64,000 nt of DNA from Brevibacillus sp. JNUCC-41 (GTDB taxonomy: Bacteria > Bacillota > Bacilli > Bacillales > DSM-1321), in assembly GCF_014844095.1 (NCBI RefSeq), contig NZ_CP062163.1:5241501-5305500 (forward strand), given 5' to 3'. A program made the translations under genes and the position numbers. Shown one piece after another: positions 36,695 through 45,117 of this stretch. The notes under the pieces were generated by a model, which did no database searches, had not been told where the DNA came from, and saw nothing but the letters and a program-made list of their open reading frames with translations. Position 1 is the stretch's first letter; the number at the start of each line of letters is the position of its first letter.

Positions 36695-37246
36695 TTATGA
36701 TGTCATCGCCCTTTTCAACTGCAGATACTGAACTGCATATGCCGTTTTGGCATCCTGGATTTTCCCTTCATCCATATAAGTTTGAGCTTCCTCCAACGTG
36801 AGTTCAAGCATCTCGACAAATTCATCTTCATCCAGTGGGGCCGCATTTTCTTTCTTTTTCAAATTGTGGGCCATATAAAGGTGGACCAATTCATCGGCGA
36901 AACCTGGGGATGTATAGAAGGATATGATGTGCTCCATTTTTTCACATTCATAACCTGTCTCCTCTTCCAGTTCCCGTTTAGCCGACAGAACCGGCTCTTC
37001 GCCTTTTTCCAGCTTTCCTGCAGGAATTTCCACCAAGCTCCTCTCCAGCGCTTTACGGTACTGCTCAACCATGATGATTTTATTGTCTGCCGTGAGAGCT
37101 ATGATGGCAACCGCCCCCGGATGTTTGATTATTTCACGTTTACCCGTTTTCCCATCTGGAAGCTCTACATCATCCACTTGCAGGCTGATTACCTTTCCCG
37201 TAAAGATTTTTTTCGAAGATAGCGTTTTTTCTTCAAATTTTTTCAT
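36695..37246 (-). CDS. nudF: ADP-ribose pyrophosphatase NudF
   Basis: Nudix hydrolase of 183 residues that splits ADP-ribose to AMP and ribose-5-phosphate. The Nudix box is the segment GKLEKGEEPVLSAKREL plus EEETGY, meeting GX5EX7REUXEEXGU. The ATG at 37246 is eight bases after GAGGAG; a GTG nine bases upstream is inside that site. Divergent from mciZ. Confidence 0.93.
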   Translation of the reverse strand: MKKFEEKTLSSKKIFTGKVISLQVDDVELPDGKTGKREIIKHPGAVAIIALTADNKIIMVEQYRKALERSLVEIPAGKLEKGEEPVLSAKRELEEETGYECEKMEHIISFYTSPGFADELVHLYMAHNLKKKENAAPLDEDEFVEMLELTLEEAQTYMDEGKIQDAKTAYAVQYLQLKRAMTS

Positions 37247-37263
37247 CCTGACCACTCCTCTGT

Positions 37264-37292
37264 TCTAATTGCAGCATGATTCCTCATACATT
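37264..37292 (+). promoter_or_regulatory. Sigma-E-like promoter of mciZ
   Basis: TCTAATT and CATACATT are separated by 14 bp, 30 bp before the mciZ ATG. The -10 agrees well with sigma-E (CATACAMT); the -35 is weak. Confidence 0.45.
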
Positions 37293-37321
37293 TTACCATA
37301 ATAGAGATGGAGGGCGATTTA

Positions 37322-37483
37322 ATGAAAGTTTACGTATTGGAAAAAAGCGTTACTTTATCCGGAAAGAGTTGGGAAATCCTTCAAAAACTAAAGCAATTAC
37401 AAAATCAATATGTCTATATCAATGATTGGATTGCCGACATACATGATCAGGTGCCGCCCACTCCTTTTAAACGGATCAAGTGA
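37322..37483 (+). CDS. mciZ: FtsZ inhibitor MciZ
   Basis: Peptide of 53 residues that blocks Z-ring formation in the mother cell by capping FtsZ filaments. The N-terminal 40 residues align with B. subtilis MciZ: MKV start, a V-x-L-x-GK-x-WEI core (here TLSGKSWEIL), a KLK segment and the DWI motif. The B. subtilis protein stops soon after DWI, whereas this one has about 13 more residues with PPTPFKR. ATG follows GGAGGG. Located between nudF and yqkF as in B. subtilis. Confidence 0.85.
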   Translation: MKVYVLEKSVTLSGKSWEILQKLKQLQNQYVYINDWIADIHDQVPPTPFKRIK

Positions 37484-37538
37484 ATTCTTTGAGTGAAATG
37501 GATTTCTCCTTTACAATGAAGTAAAGGGAGTGGATAAC

Positions 37539-38447
37539 ATGAAAAAACGCAGACTAGGAAATTCTGACTTGCTAGTTTCTGAAATCGGGCTCGGATGCAT
37601 GTCATTGGGGACTGTTGAAAATCATGCATCCGAAATCATACAGTCCGCTTTAGATGAAGGAATCAATTATTTTGATACGGCTGACTTATATGATTTCGGA
37701 ATGAATGAAGAAATCGTCGGAAAGAATTTAAAATCGGTCCGCGATAAAGTATACATAGCCACCAAGGTCGGAAACCGCTGGAATGAAAATAAAGATTCCT
37801 GGAGCTGGGATCCATCTGGAGCCTATATTAAAACGGCAGTAAAAGATAGCTTAAAGCGATTGGGTACTGATTATATTGATCTTTATCAGTTACATGGCGG
37901 CACCATTTCAGACAATATCGGAGAAACGGTAGAAGCATTTGAAGATTTGAAAAAAGAAGGCTATATCCGATATTATGGCATTTCCTCGATTCGTCCGAAT
38001 GTAATCAAGGAATTCACTGAAAAGTCTGAGCTTGATTCCGTGATGATGCAGTTTAATCTACTTGACCGCCGCCCAGAAGAGTGGCTGTCCCTTTTGGCCA
38101 ACAAACAGATCAGCATTATCGCCCGTGGCCCCCTTGCCAAAGGGCTGCTCAGTGAAAAAATGCTTGAAAAGGCAAATGAGGATGGATATCTTGACTATAG
38201 CTATCACGAACTTAAAGATTTGCTTCCGCAAATAAAAGACAAACTTTCTGATAGGAAGTTGAATGAAACCGCACTTCAATATGTATTGTCACACCAAAGC
38301 GTCGCTACCGTTGTACCAGGAGCAAGCTCAGTACAGCAGCTCCGTGAGAACTGCCAGGCCGCTAACAGCCCTTCACTGTCCAAAACCGAGTTGGATATCT
38401 TGAAGCAGTTGACCAAAGCGAACAAATATGAAAGTCACCGGGAGTAA
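37539..38447 (+). CDS. yqkF: Aldo/keto reductase YqkF
   Basis: NADPH-dependent aldo-keto reductase of 302 residues. TIM-barrel catalytic residues are visible: Asp and Tyr in NYFDTADLYDFG, Lys in VYIATKVG and His in LYQLHGG. The C-terminal VVPGASSVQQL segment binds the cofactor phosphate. ATG at 37539 follows AAAGGGAG. Substrate unknown. Confidence 0.93.
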   Translation: MKKRRLGNSDLLVSEIGLGCMSLGTVENHASEIIQSALDEGINYFDTADLYDFGMNEEIVGKNLKSVRDKVYIATKVGNRWNENKDSWSWDPSGAYIKTAVKDSLKRLGTDYIDLYQLHGGTISDNIGETVEAFEDLKKEGYIRYYGISSIRPNVIKEFTEKSELDSVMMQFNLLDRRPEEWLSLLANKQISIIARGPLAKGLLSEKMLEKANEDGYLDYSYHELKDLLPQIKDKLSDRKLNETALQYVLSHQSVATVVPGASSVQQLRENCQAANSPSLSKTELDILKQLTKANKYESHRE

Positions 38448-38495
38448 AAGAATAAAACTAAACTAAATGTTTCAAAGGAACGTCAGGACACCCTT

Positions 38496-38543
38496 TAGGC
38501 TGCACTATCTCCGTTTAACCAACGTGATAGGCAGCCTTTTTCC
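38496..38543 (+). terminator. yqkF terminator
   Basis: Stem GGCTGC / GCAGCC with a further TATC / GATA extension and T5 tail, about 50 bp after yqkF. Confidence 0.7.
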
Positions 38544-38650
38544 GTTCCTTCATTTTTTCGCCTTACTGCTTCTTTACCGCTTTCAAGTTCCCCATCATTC
38601 CAATCCTTCCAAACCAATTTAACTTCATACCAACATTTTTAACTTTTTCA

Positions 38651-38690
38651 TTAGACATTCGCAATTTAATGTTGTACAATTCAGTTGTAC
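38651..38690 (+). promoter_or_regulatory. ohr promoter with OhrR operator
   Basis: The dyad GTACAATTCAGTTGTAC (38674-38690) followed by ACAATTG resembles the TACAATT/AATTGTA repeats bound by OhrR. A TACAAT -10 lies inside it, with TTAGAC 18 bp upstream. Confidence 0.65.
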
Positions 38691-38722
38691 ACAATTGAAA
38701 ATAAGAAGATAAGGGAGAAAAA

Positions 38723-39151
38723 ATGATGACAAAAACATTATTTACAACGTCTGTAACAGTTGATGGCGGAAGAGAAGGAACAGCAATTTCTGCTGACGGC
38801 AACTTCACGGTTGATATTGCGATGCCTGGTACACCTAGGGCTAAACAGATGCCTGAAGCATCTAATCCGGAACAGCTTTTTGCAGCTGGATATGCTGCAT
38901 GTTTTGATAGTGCTTTGCAATCAGTTGGTAAAATTGAACGCGTTTCTTTCGATTCCAAAGTCACCGCAAACGTCAGTCTTTTGATGGGTGAGATGCATCA
39001 GTACAGCTTGGCTGTAACTTTGGCAGTGAAGGGATCCGGGGTCGACAAGGAGACGTTCGAAACCCTTGTTCATAAGGCGCATCAAATGTGTCCTTATTCA
39101 AAAGCGATCAATGGCAATGTGGACGTCGCCTTTGAAATAGATGTAGATTGA
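38723..39151 (+). CDS. ohrA: Organic hydroperoxide resistance protein Ohr
   Basis: Thiol peroxidase of 142 residues (OsmC/Ohr fold) that detoxifies organic hydroperoxides. The catalytic cysteine pair lies in YAACFDSAL near residue 60 and HQMCPYSKAI near residue 124. Two successive ATGs follow AAGGGAG; either can be the start. Divergence from B. subtilis gene order: the ohr pair is inserted between yqkF and yqkE. Confidence 0.94.
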   Translation: MMTKTLFTTSVTVDGGREGTAISADGNFTVDIAMPGTPRAKQMPEASNPEQLFAAGYAACFDSALQSVGKIERVSFDSKVTANVSLLMGEMHQYSLAVTLAVKGSGVDKETFETLVHKAHQMCPYSKAINGNVDVAFEIDVD

Positions 39152-39159
39152 AATCCGAC

Positions 39160-39192
39160 AAAAAGACGCTTGGCATCACCAAGCGTCTTTTC
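39160..39192. terminator. Bidirectional terminator ohrA/ohrR
   Basis: Perfect stem AAAAGACGCTTGG and complement around CATCA, between convergent genes. Confidence 0.88.
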
Positions 39193-39196
39193 TTTG

Positions 39197-39637
39197 CTAA
39201 AATTCCTGTAATGTTTTCAATAGTTGGAGCAGCGAAGCTTTTAAATCCTCAACCACCTTCTTATCATCACCCGACATTGCCGAAATGCGATCTGGAATGA
39301 AACAGGCCTCTTCCTGTAAACCAAGTCCCTTATCCGTCAACTTAATCATGACAGACCGTTCATCCTCAGACGAACGTTCACGGACAATCAAGCCATTCTG
39401 CTCCATTCGTTTCAACATGGGGGTAAGCGTTCCTGAGTCGAGGGCAAGGAGCTCCCCTAGTTTTTTTACTGTAAGTGTATCCTGTTCCCATAATAGAAGA
39501 AGAACAAGGTATTGAGGATATGTCACTTCGAGTTTATCAAGCAGCGGTTTATATTTCTTCGTCATTTCCCTTGAACTTGCATAAAGCAGGAAACATAATT
39601 GGTCTTCCAGTACTTTTTCTATTTTACTTTGCATCAT
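39197..39637 (-). CDS. ohrR: MarR-family organic hydroperoxide repressor OhrR
   Basis: Repressor of 146 residues controlling the convergent ohrA. The peroxide-sensing cysteine Cys15 sits in the typical LEDQLCFLLYASSREM context, with the interacting tyrosines further on. The winged helix lies about 45-105 (TVKKLGELLALDSGTLTPMLKR). Another cysteine (EEACFIP) near residue 112 is not typical of the 1-Cys class and could form a disulfide. Confidence 0.92.
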   Translation of the reverse strand: MMQSKIEKVLEDQLCFLLYASSREMTKKYKPLLDKLEVTYPQYLVLLLLWEQDTLTVKKLGELLALDSGTLTPMLKRMEQNGLIVRERSSEDERSVMIKLTDKGLGLQEEACFIPDRISAMSGDDKKVVEDLKASLLQLLKTLQEF

Positions 39638-39754
39638 ATCACCAGCTAATTGTAGTCCATCCGATATGAAAGCATATCGAACTTATCTTTAATATAATCG
39701 TTATACTTTATAAAATAAAGGAATATCAGCAAGGAATGGTCTTTCTGAATGGAA

Positions 39755-39790
39755 AAAGGGAGCCAGCTCTCTTAATAAACCGCTCCCTGT
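39755..39790 (-). terminator. yqkE terminator
   Basis: Stem GGGAGC / GCTCCC with a long loop just beyond yqkE and a T-rich tail. Confidence 0.45.
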
Positions 39791-39793
39791 TCT

Positions 39794-40054
39794 TCATTTA
39801 TAGTTCTTCCAGTTCAGGTTGCTTTCACCCAATAGTTCTTCGAATGATTTATTCTTCTCCCGACGCTTTCTTTCTTCGCGTTTTTTTTCTTCTTCCGCTG
39901 CCCGTTTTTCTTGTTCAGCCTCATTAAGTTCTTTTTGCTTTTGACGAAGCTGGGACATGATATCTTGATTGATCATATCACCGAGTTTCAATGAAGATGA
40001 TTCTTTATCTTGGTTTTTGCTTTGATTTTGATTTCGCTGCTGTTTCTTTTTCAC
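39794..40054 (-). CDS. yqkE: YqkE family protein (DUF3886)
   Basis: Highly charged protein of 86 residues with a predicted coiled coil of Lys/Arg/Glu repeats (about 35-70) and a conserved C-terminal SFEELLGESNLNW motif. GTG start after CCAGGAGG. Function unknown. Position next to yqkD as in B. subtilis. Confidence 0.85.
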   Translation of the reverse strand: MKKKQQRNQNQSKNQDKESSSLKLGDMINQDIMSQLRQKQKELNEAEQEKRAAEEEKKREERKRREKNKSFEELLGESNLNWKNYK

Positions 40055-40184
40055 CCTTAAAACCTCCTGGCCATTTATGAAATTATTATATCACGACTGC
40101 CGTTTTCCTCGTCATGGTTTTCAAACAGTGTTTTCCCATTTCCCTCATGGTAAAATAAAGAAAATCAACTGAGGAGGACCTCTC

Positions 40185-41084
40185 ATGAAGAAATGGTGGT
40201 TTACACTGGCTGGAATCCTATCGTATATCATCGGCGTCGGCATTTATTTTTCCAATCGGATCATGTACATGAAAAAGAAGGAAGGTGATTTTATCCAGAA
40301 TCGTGAAATCATGGCTAAACGCCTGATCACGGAGGATTTTGATAATCTGCCTAAAACGGAAATTTGGGTATCGTCACCATCCGGATATTCCTTGAAATGC
40401 TTGTTTATCGAACCGCATGATACTAATAAGTGGGTGGTCATTTCCCATGGTGTGACGGAGAACAAAGTCAATTCGATTAAGTACATGAATATTTTTCTTA
40501 AGCGAGGCTTCAATGCCATCATTTATGACCACCGCCGGCATGGGGACTCCGGGGGCAAGACGAGCAGTTATGGACATTATGAAAAATTCGACCTGAAGGC
40601 TGTAATCGATGAATTGAAAAGACGTAAAGGTCCCGACCTTCATATTGGCATTCATGGAGAATCCATGGGGGCTGTAACCCTGCTTTTATATGCCGGAATG
40701 CTTGAAGATGGTGCTGATTTTTACATTGCCGACTGTCCATTTTCAAATTTCGAGGATCAGATCAAACACCAGCTTAAACAAGTAGTCCCACTTCCCTCTT
40801 GGACCGTGTTTCCGCTTGGGCGTACGTTCATCAAACTCCGTGATGGATATTGGACAAATGAAGTGTCACCAATCGATTATATGAAAAATATCCGAAACCC
40901 CGTGCTCTTCATCCATAGTGAAAATGACAGTTTCATTCCCGCTTCCATGACAGCGGAATTATATGCAGCAAAAGAGGGCCCAAAGCAGCTGTACATCGCT
41001 AAAAAAGGGGCCCACGCTCAATCTTACAATGAAAATCCAAGAGAATATGAAGATCAAATCGATCAGTTTCTAAAACTTGTCTGA
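40185..41084 (+). CDS. yqkD: Alpha/beta hydrolase YqkD
   Basis: Serine hydrolase of 299 residues with an N-terminal signal-anchor helix (about 6-24), so probably facing the outside or membrane-bound. Nucleophile motif GESMG near residue 158 with preceding HGVTENK oxyanion region, catalytic Asp in HSENDSFIP and His in KKGAHAQSY. Substrate unknown. TGAGGAGGACC ribosome binding site. Confidence 0.9.
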   Translation: MKKWWFTLAGILSYIIGVGIYFSNRIMYMKKKEGDFIQNREIMAKRLITEDFDNLPKTEIWVSSPSGYSLKCLFIEPHDTNKWVVISHGVTENKVNSIKYMNIFLKRGFNAIIYDHRRHGDSGGKTSSYGHYEKFDLKAVIDELKRRKGPDLHIGIHGESMGAVTLLLYAGMLEDGADFYIADCPFSNFEDQIKHQLKQVVPLPSWTVFPLGRTFIKLRDGYWTNEVSPIDYMKNIRNPVLFIHSENDSFIPASMTAELYAAKEGPKQLYIAKKGAHAQSYNENPREYEDQIDQFLKLV

Positions 41085-41094
41085 GAAGAAAAGA

Positions 41095-41114
41095 GAGGGA
41101 ATCAAGATTCCCTC
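41095..41114. terminator. Terminator between yqkD and yqkB
   Basis: Perfect 8-bp stem GAGGGAAT / ATTCCCTC with loop CAAG between two convergent genes. Confidence 0.6.
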
Positions 41115-41120
41115 CTTGCT

Positions 41121-41447
41121 TCATTTAGATTTTATAAAAAAGCTCATCCTCGGATTTAAGATTTGATTCGGACTTTTTAATTGAAAGCTGTTCGCTTCCG
41201 GAACAAAGTCTATTTTCATGACTTCATCAAGGAAAATCATTTTTGATTTCTCCACATATAGAGGAATCCCGTTTGTTTCCACTTTTTCGGTACCTTCTTC
41301 AGGTTCGTTGACCCACCATAGCGCGGTCACACCACTTACCACGCAGCCACAGCCATCAGTATCATATTTCAACTGTAAATATCCTTCTTGTTCCTGTACC
41401 TTATCGACTATTTTCTCAGCCGCTGTTTCCGTCCATTCAATATACAT
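41121..41447 (-). CDS. yqkB: HesB-like protein YqkB
   Basis: Protein of 108 residues of the HesB/IscA-type fold (Fe-S biogenesis family). It has a DGCGC cysteine pair near residue 31 but lacks the C-terminal CxC of A-type carriers, so it may not be a full iron-sulfur scaffold. ATG at 41447 follows GGGAGGCG; the open frame upstream is not used. Confidence 0.87.
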   Translation of the reverse strand: MYIEWTETAAEKIVDKVQEQEGYLQLKYDTDGCGCVVSGVTALWWVNEPEEGTEKVETNGIPLYVEKSKMIFLDEVMKIDFVPEANSFQLKSPNQILNPRMSFFIKSK

Positions 41448-41619
41448 GATTGCACGCCTCCCGATGTCTTTCCTTTCCCCCATTATAAACGATAAAAACG
41501 CTTCTGTTAAAGAAACTGCCTGCTTCCTTTTACAAGATCAGCCACACGAACACCGTGCTAGCAAATGCCGATTCTCTTACGCATCGTAATCCCTTTCATC
41601 ACGATGCCGTTTCGAAAAT

Positions 41620-41647
41620 GAAAGGCTGTCCCTTGGAACAGCCTTTC
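41620..41647 (-). terminator. yqjX terminator
   Basis: Stem AAAGGCTGT / ACAGCCTTT with an 8-base loop, 7 bp beyond yqjX. A second hairpin, GCATCGT / ACGATGC, lies at 41581-41607. Confidence 0.7.
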
Positions 41648-41653
41648 CGCTCA

Positions 41654-41986
41654 TCATTCCGTTATCCTTACATCCGCTATATCGGAAAGCCTGATATAGT
41701 GAACCTGCTGAAACCGATCAACGATATGAAGTTTTTGGGTGGGTTCATTATAATAATGGATCCTGCCGATTAACAGCTGATACCGGTTTCCTTCATAATG
41801 TGCAATCGTAACATCCTTTCTTTCCTCCATCGCTTCCCCCATTACAGCATTCATTTCTTCCAATTGCTGCTCATCCAAGATGCGCTTCGTTTCATAGCCA
41901 TCCTCCACCACCCAATCCCGCAGCATCTTCACATGCTCCGGTAACATCATCGATGTCCATTTGATACGGCCGCGATCACGAATCAT
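41654..41986 (-). CDS. yqjX: YolD-like protein YqjX
   Basis: YolD-like protein of 110 residues, typically paired with UvrX-type polymerases in Bacillus. Start at the ATG after AGGGAGGGAAAAG with N terminus MIRDRGRIKW and the family phrase WTSMMLPEHVKML. Second gene of the SOS cassette, 28 bp after yqjW. Confidence 0.88.
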   Translation of the reverse strand: MIRDRGRIKWTSMMLPEHVKMLRDWVVEDGYETKRILDEQQLEEMNAVMGEAMEERKDVTIAHYEGNRYQLLIGRIHYYNEPTQKLHIVDRFQQVHYIRLSDIADVRITE

Positions 41987-42014
41987 TCTTTTCCCTCCCT
42001 TCAAAAAGTCACCC

Positions 42015-43274
42015 CTACGCCTTATGCCCACCAAGCAGCCTGCTTCGGTAAACGGCTGTACCCGCTTCCGTATACGAAACCGCACGCAATAACGATTTGG
42101 CTCCATATTTATGGCGAATTCGATCAACCGTGTAACTCAATTCCCGCTTCTTCCAGCGCGAAGCATCGAATAAAGTCAGCTGCATTTCGTTATCATCCAC
42201 AATATTCGAGAGTCTGACCTCTATGCTCCGAACCGTTTTTTGCTTATAGTTCTCATGAAAAAGCTCCAGACAAACTTTATATAACTCCATCGTAATGTTG
42301 GTCGGCTCGCTAATCGAACGCGAACGATGGAAACCCCCGCCAAACTCATCCTTGCTGTAACCAATGCTTAGGCTCACCGTTCTTCCTGCCTTGCGATGGG
42401 TGCGTGCCCTTCTTCCAACTTCTTCGCAAATTTCCAGCATGACCTGCTTCACCTCATGCTCCTCCTTATAATCCCGCAGCAGGATTTGGCTTTTGCCGAA
42501 GCTTACCTGCCCTTCGATGATCGCTGCCCCCATATCGGATAAATCTATTCCCCACGCATGGTGGTAAAGCTGATTGCCCATAATCCCAAACTTCGCTTCA
42601 AGTAATTCAAGATCATAGTTGGCAAGCTGCCCAACCGTAAATATCCCCATTCCATGAAGGGTTTTTTCAACGCGCCTGCCGATCCCCCACATTTCACGAA
42701 GCGGGGAAATCGGCCAAAGTTTGCTTGGCACATCCTCATACTTCCATTCGGCAATCCCTTTATGTTTGGCATCCAAATCAAGGCAAAGTTTTGCCATAAG
42801 CATGTTCGGTCCAATTCCAATTGCACACGGGAGCTGTAATTCGCGTTCGATTTCATCCTTTATCTTTTCAGCTATCATCCGGGCATCTCCCCATAAAGAA
42901 GCGGCACCATCGACTTTCACAAAACTTTCGTCCACACTATATACGTGAATCGCTTCTTTGGGCACATAACGGTTGAACAAGCGGGTGATTTCCGTCGAAA
43001 CCCTTAAATAGGTCGCCATTTTAGGTTCAACGACGACAATCCTCGGATCATTCGGGATCTCAAACATCCGCGACCCTGTCTTTATGCCAAATTCCTTCTT
43101 CATTTTTGGAGAAGCCGCGAGCACAATGCTTCCTGTCCTCTTCAAATCACCAACCACCGCCAGATAACAATCAAGCGGGTCCAGACCAAGCATGACTGCT
43201 GAACAGCTTGCATAAAAACTTTTCATATCGATACACATAATTGATTGTTTCGGCATCGTCCCATAATCCATCAT
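42015..43274 (-). CDS. yqjW: Y-family DNA polymerase PolY2 (UvrX/YqjW type)
   Basis: Translesion polymerase of 419 residues. The palm carries metal ligands in CIDMKSFYAS and in VYSVDESFVKV (DE pair), followed by a helix-hairpin-helix thumb and a little-finger domain. A beta-clamp-binding motif QLTLF lies near residue 375. Two LexA-like boxes upstream indicate SOS induction. Followed by yqjX as in B. subtilis. Confidence 0.93.
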   Translation of the reverse strand: MMDYGTMPKQSIMCIDMKSFYASCSAVMLGLDPLDCYLAVVGDLKRTGSIVLAASPKMKKEFGIKTGSRMFEIPNDPRIVVVEPKMATYLRVSTEITRLFNRYVPKEAIHVYSVDESFVKVDGAASLWGDARMIAEKIKDEIERELQLPCAIGIGPNMLMAKLCLDLDAKHKGIAEWKYEDVPSKLWPISPLREMWGIGRRVEKTLHGMGIFTVGQLANYDLELLEAKFGIMGNQLYHHAWGIDLSDMGAAIIEGQVSFGKSQILLRDYKEEHEVKQVMLEICEEVGRRARTHRKAGRTVSLSIGYSKDEFGGGFHRSRSISEPTNITMELYKVCLELFHENYKQKTVRSIEVRLSNIVDDNEMQLTLFDASRWKKRELSYTVDRIRHKYGAKSLLRAVSYTEAGTAVYRSRLLGGHKA

Positions 43275-43289
43275 TTCTTCACCCTAATA

Positions 43290-43342
43290 AGAATATACGT
43301 TCGCTTTTATTATATTCATAACTTTAACCGAATATACGTTCT
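43290..43342 (-). promoter_or_regulatory. Two LexA boxes upstream of yqjW
   Basis: AGAATATACGTTCG at 43290-43303 and CGAATATACGTTCT at 43329-43342 each match the Bacillus LexA (DinR) dyad CGAACNNNNGTTCG with small deviations. They are 39 bp apart, 16 to 68 bp before yqjW. Confidence 0.75.
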
Positions 43343-43618
43343 TATTCAATGGAAGTTTTCATACAAATTTCTACTTTTTATTGTAATTTCCTTGAAAAAT
43401 ATAATCGACACTAAAAATGGATAAAATACCAAATTTAAACTCTGTATCCAAATTGTTTTTTTAAAAGAGAATCAATTAGTAGCTTGAATAATTTTCAATG
43501 AATCCATATACTCAGTTTTTTGAAATTCACACACCCTTTTCAATAGACTTTAGTCCGTTTATCATTTAGTCTTACTGCTCATTTTTTGTAATGAAACTGT
43601 AACCAAAATTATGTCTAA
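43343..43618. other. Intergenic region between yqjW and the NlpC/P60 gene
   Basis: About 275 bp, AT-rich, no supported gene or clear RNA structure. Confidence 0.4.
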
Positions 43619-43646
43619 TTGTCATAATGGTATTGTAGGATAATAT
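43619..43646 (+). promoter_or_regulatory. Sigma-A-type promoter of the NlpC/P60 gene
   Basis: TTGTCA and TAATAT separated by 16 bp, 40 bp before the start. Confidence 0.55.
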
Positions 43647-43685
43647 TGTTAAGAATTATAGAGAGATAGAGAGGAAATGAAAATT

Positions 43686-44345
43686 ATGAAGAAATGGATC
43701 GCTTCAGCTGCTGTTGCATCTGCCATGATGCTAACCCCACTGCAAGCCTCTGCAAATATTGGAGATCAAACCCTCAGACCCGGAATGACACATAGCGATG
43801 TCAAACAACTACAACAACTTTTAAAAACCAAAGGGTATTTCACATATACAGGTTCACTGACTACATATTACGGCACCTATTCTACATCTGCAGTAAAAAA
43901 ATTCCAGAAAGCCAAAGGATTAACTGCCGATGGAATTGCCGGCCGGGGCACATTTAATGCGCTTGGTGTTTATAATGTCAATAATACAAGCCTGATAAGC
44001 TATGCAAAAACCTTAATCGGCAAACCTTACAAATGGGGCGGGACGACACCGACTGGATTCGACTGCTCAGGCTTCGTCTATTATGTATTCCAGAAATCGC
44101 AAGGAATTACCTTACCGCGTACAACATCATTACTCTATTCCAATACAGGTTTAAAAGTATCTTCACCAGCTAAGGGTGATCTTGTATTCTTTGATACTTC
44201 TTCTGGAAGAACAGGTGTATCCCATGTTGGAATCTATATCGGAAATGGTCAATTCATTAGTGCTACGTCTTCTAAAGGAGTAACCATCACGGATATGGAT
44301 AATACTTATTGGAAACCAAAATATTTAGGTGCGAAAACTTTATAA
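43686..44345 (+). CDS. Secreted NlpC/P60 endopeptidase with peptidoglycan-binding domain
   Basis: Exported cell-wall hydrolase of 219 residues. Signal peptide ends near residue 24 (ASA-N). A PG_binding_1 domain (about 30-85; motif VKKFQKAKGLTADGIAG) precedes an NlpC/P60 domain with the catalytic Cys in PTGFDCSGFV and His in VSHVGIYIG. It should cut D-Glu/meso-DAP bonds in stem peptides. The second ATG is used because the first is only two bases from the GAGAGG site; the first cannot be excluded. Confidence 0.92.
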   Translation: MKKWIASAAVASAMMLTPLQASANIGDQTLRPGMTHSDVKQLQQLLKTKGYFTYTGSLTTYYGTYSTSAVKKFQKAKGLTADGIAGRGTFNALGVYNVNNTSLISYAKTLIGKPYKWGGTTPTGFDCSGFVYYVFQKSQGITLPRTTSLLYSNTGLKVSSPAKGDLVFFDTSSGRTGVSHVGIYIGNGQFISATSSKGVTITDMDNTYWKPKYLGAKTL

Positions 44346-44381
44346 AATCAGGACAAGAGCTCATCCTTGTGAGTGAAATCC

Positions 44382-44430
44382 AATAAAACAACCGGACAGA
44401 TTCCAAGTGATTCAGTCCGGTTGTTTTATT
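44382..44430. terminator. Terminator between the NlpC/P60 gene and the lipoprotein gene
   Basis: Perfect 16-bp arms (AATAAAACAACCGGAC) around a 17-base loop, overlapping the stop of the convergent lipoprotein gene. Confidence 0.85.
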
Positions 44431-44953
44431 TTATATATAATATTTCATCCGTTAAATCCTCTACTGTCACCATGAATGAAGAGTCTAAGTTAGAACGATT
44501 CATCATTTCGATATTATAAACATGCTCCAAGGGTAAATGGACGACTTCGAGAACCATGAATCGCTGACTTTCCGCTTTACTGACATGATTGAGGGCAGCA
44601 GTGACTGCCCTTTGTTCAGCTAAGCTTTTTTCATCCGTCAAAACAAGAATCAATTCCGCTTCCGCTTTCCCAGGAAATGATTTCTTCACCCCGCCCCGGT
44701 GCCATGGTTTCACTTTCATCCCGATTTCCAGCTCGGAATAATCGAGGGCATTACCATGTTGATCTTGAATATATGTATCATTGGTCACCTTATAGTACGT
44801 TCCTTTAATCAAAATCCTTTCATCGTCAAGATCCGTAATGAAACCTTCTTCCCCCTTATCAATGACTTCATCCATGTTCCAATCAGGGGATTGGCAGCTG
44901 CCCAGAATAAAAGCAACGAATATAGAGATATAAAGGTTCACTATCATCTTCAT
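44426..44953 (-). CDS. Lipoprotein, possibly DUF3221-like
   Basis: Protein of 175 residues with a short signal peptide and lipobox LGSC (Cys near residue 20), hence membrane-anchored outside the cell. The middle (EGFITDLDDERILIKG, LEIGMKVKPW) resembles the beta-barrel DUF3221 lipoproteins such as YobA. No function known. ATG follows AGGAGGG; the frame is open upstream without a start site. Confidence 0.7.
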   Translation of the reverse strand: MKMIVNLYISIFVAFILGSCQSPDWNMDEVIDKGEEGFITDLDDERILIKGTYYKVTNDTYIQDQHGNALDYSELEIGMKVKPWHRGGVKKSFPGKAEAELILVLTDEKSLAEQRAVTAALNHVSKAESQRFMVLEVVHLPLEHVYNIEMMNRSNLDSSFMVTVEDLTDEILYIK

Positions 44954-45040
44954 ACAAATCCCTCCTAATAGAAATAGACGGCTTCTCGCTGAAATAGTTA
45001 CCAATTATTTATTTAATATAGACAACTTCGGCCATTTCCA

Positions 45041-45069
45041 AAAGGGGAATGTCATCGACATTCCCCTTT
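45041..45069 (-). terminator. Hairpin after yqjQ
   Basis: Perfect 13-bp arms (AAAGGGGAATGTC) with loop of three. No T run on the minus strand. Confidence 0.6.
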
Positions 45070-45117
45070 GCCTATTATTAGACCAACTTTCACCTTTACC
45101 GGTATCGAAAGTTTAGC

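Noticed and set aside
41484..41619. Possible small gene between yqkB and yqjX
   Set aside because: Only a hairpin (GCATCGT/ACGATGC) and short frames without ribosome binding sites.
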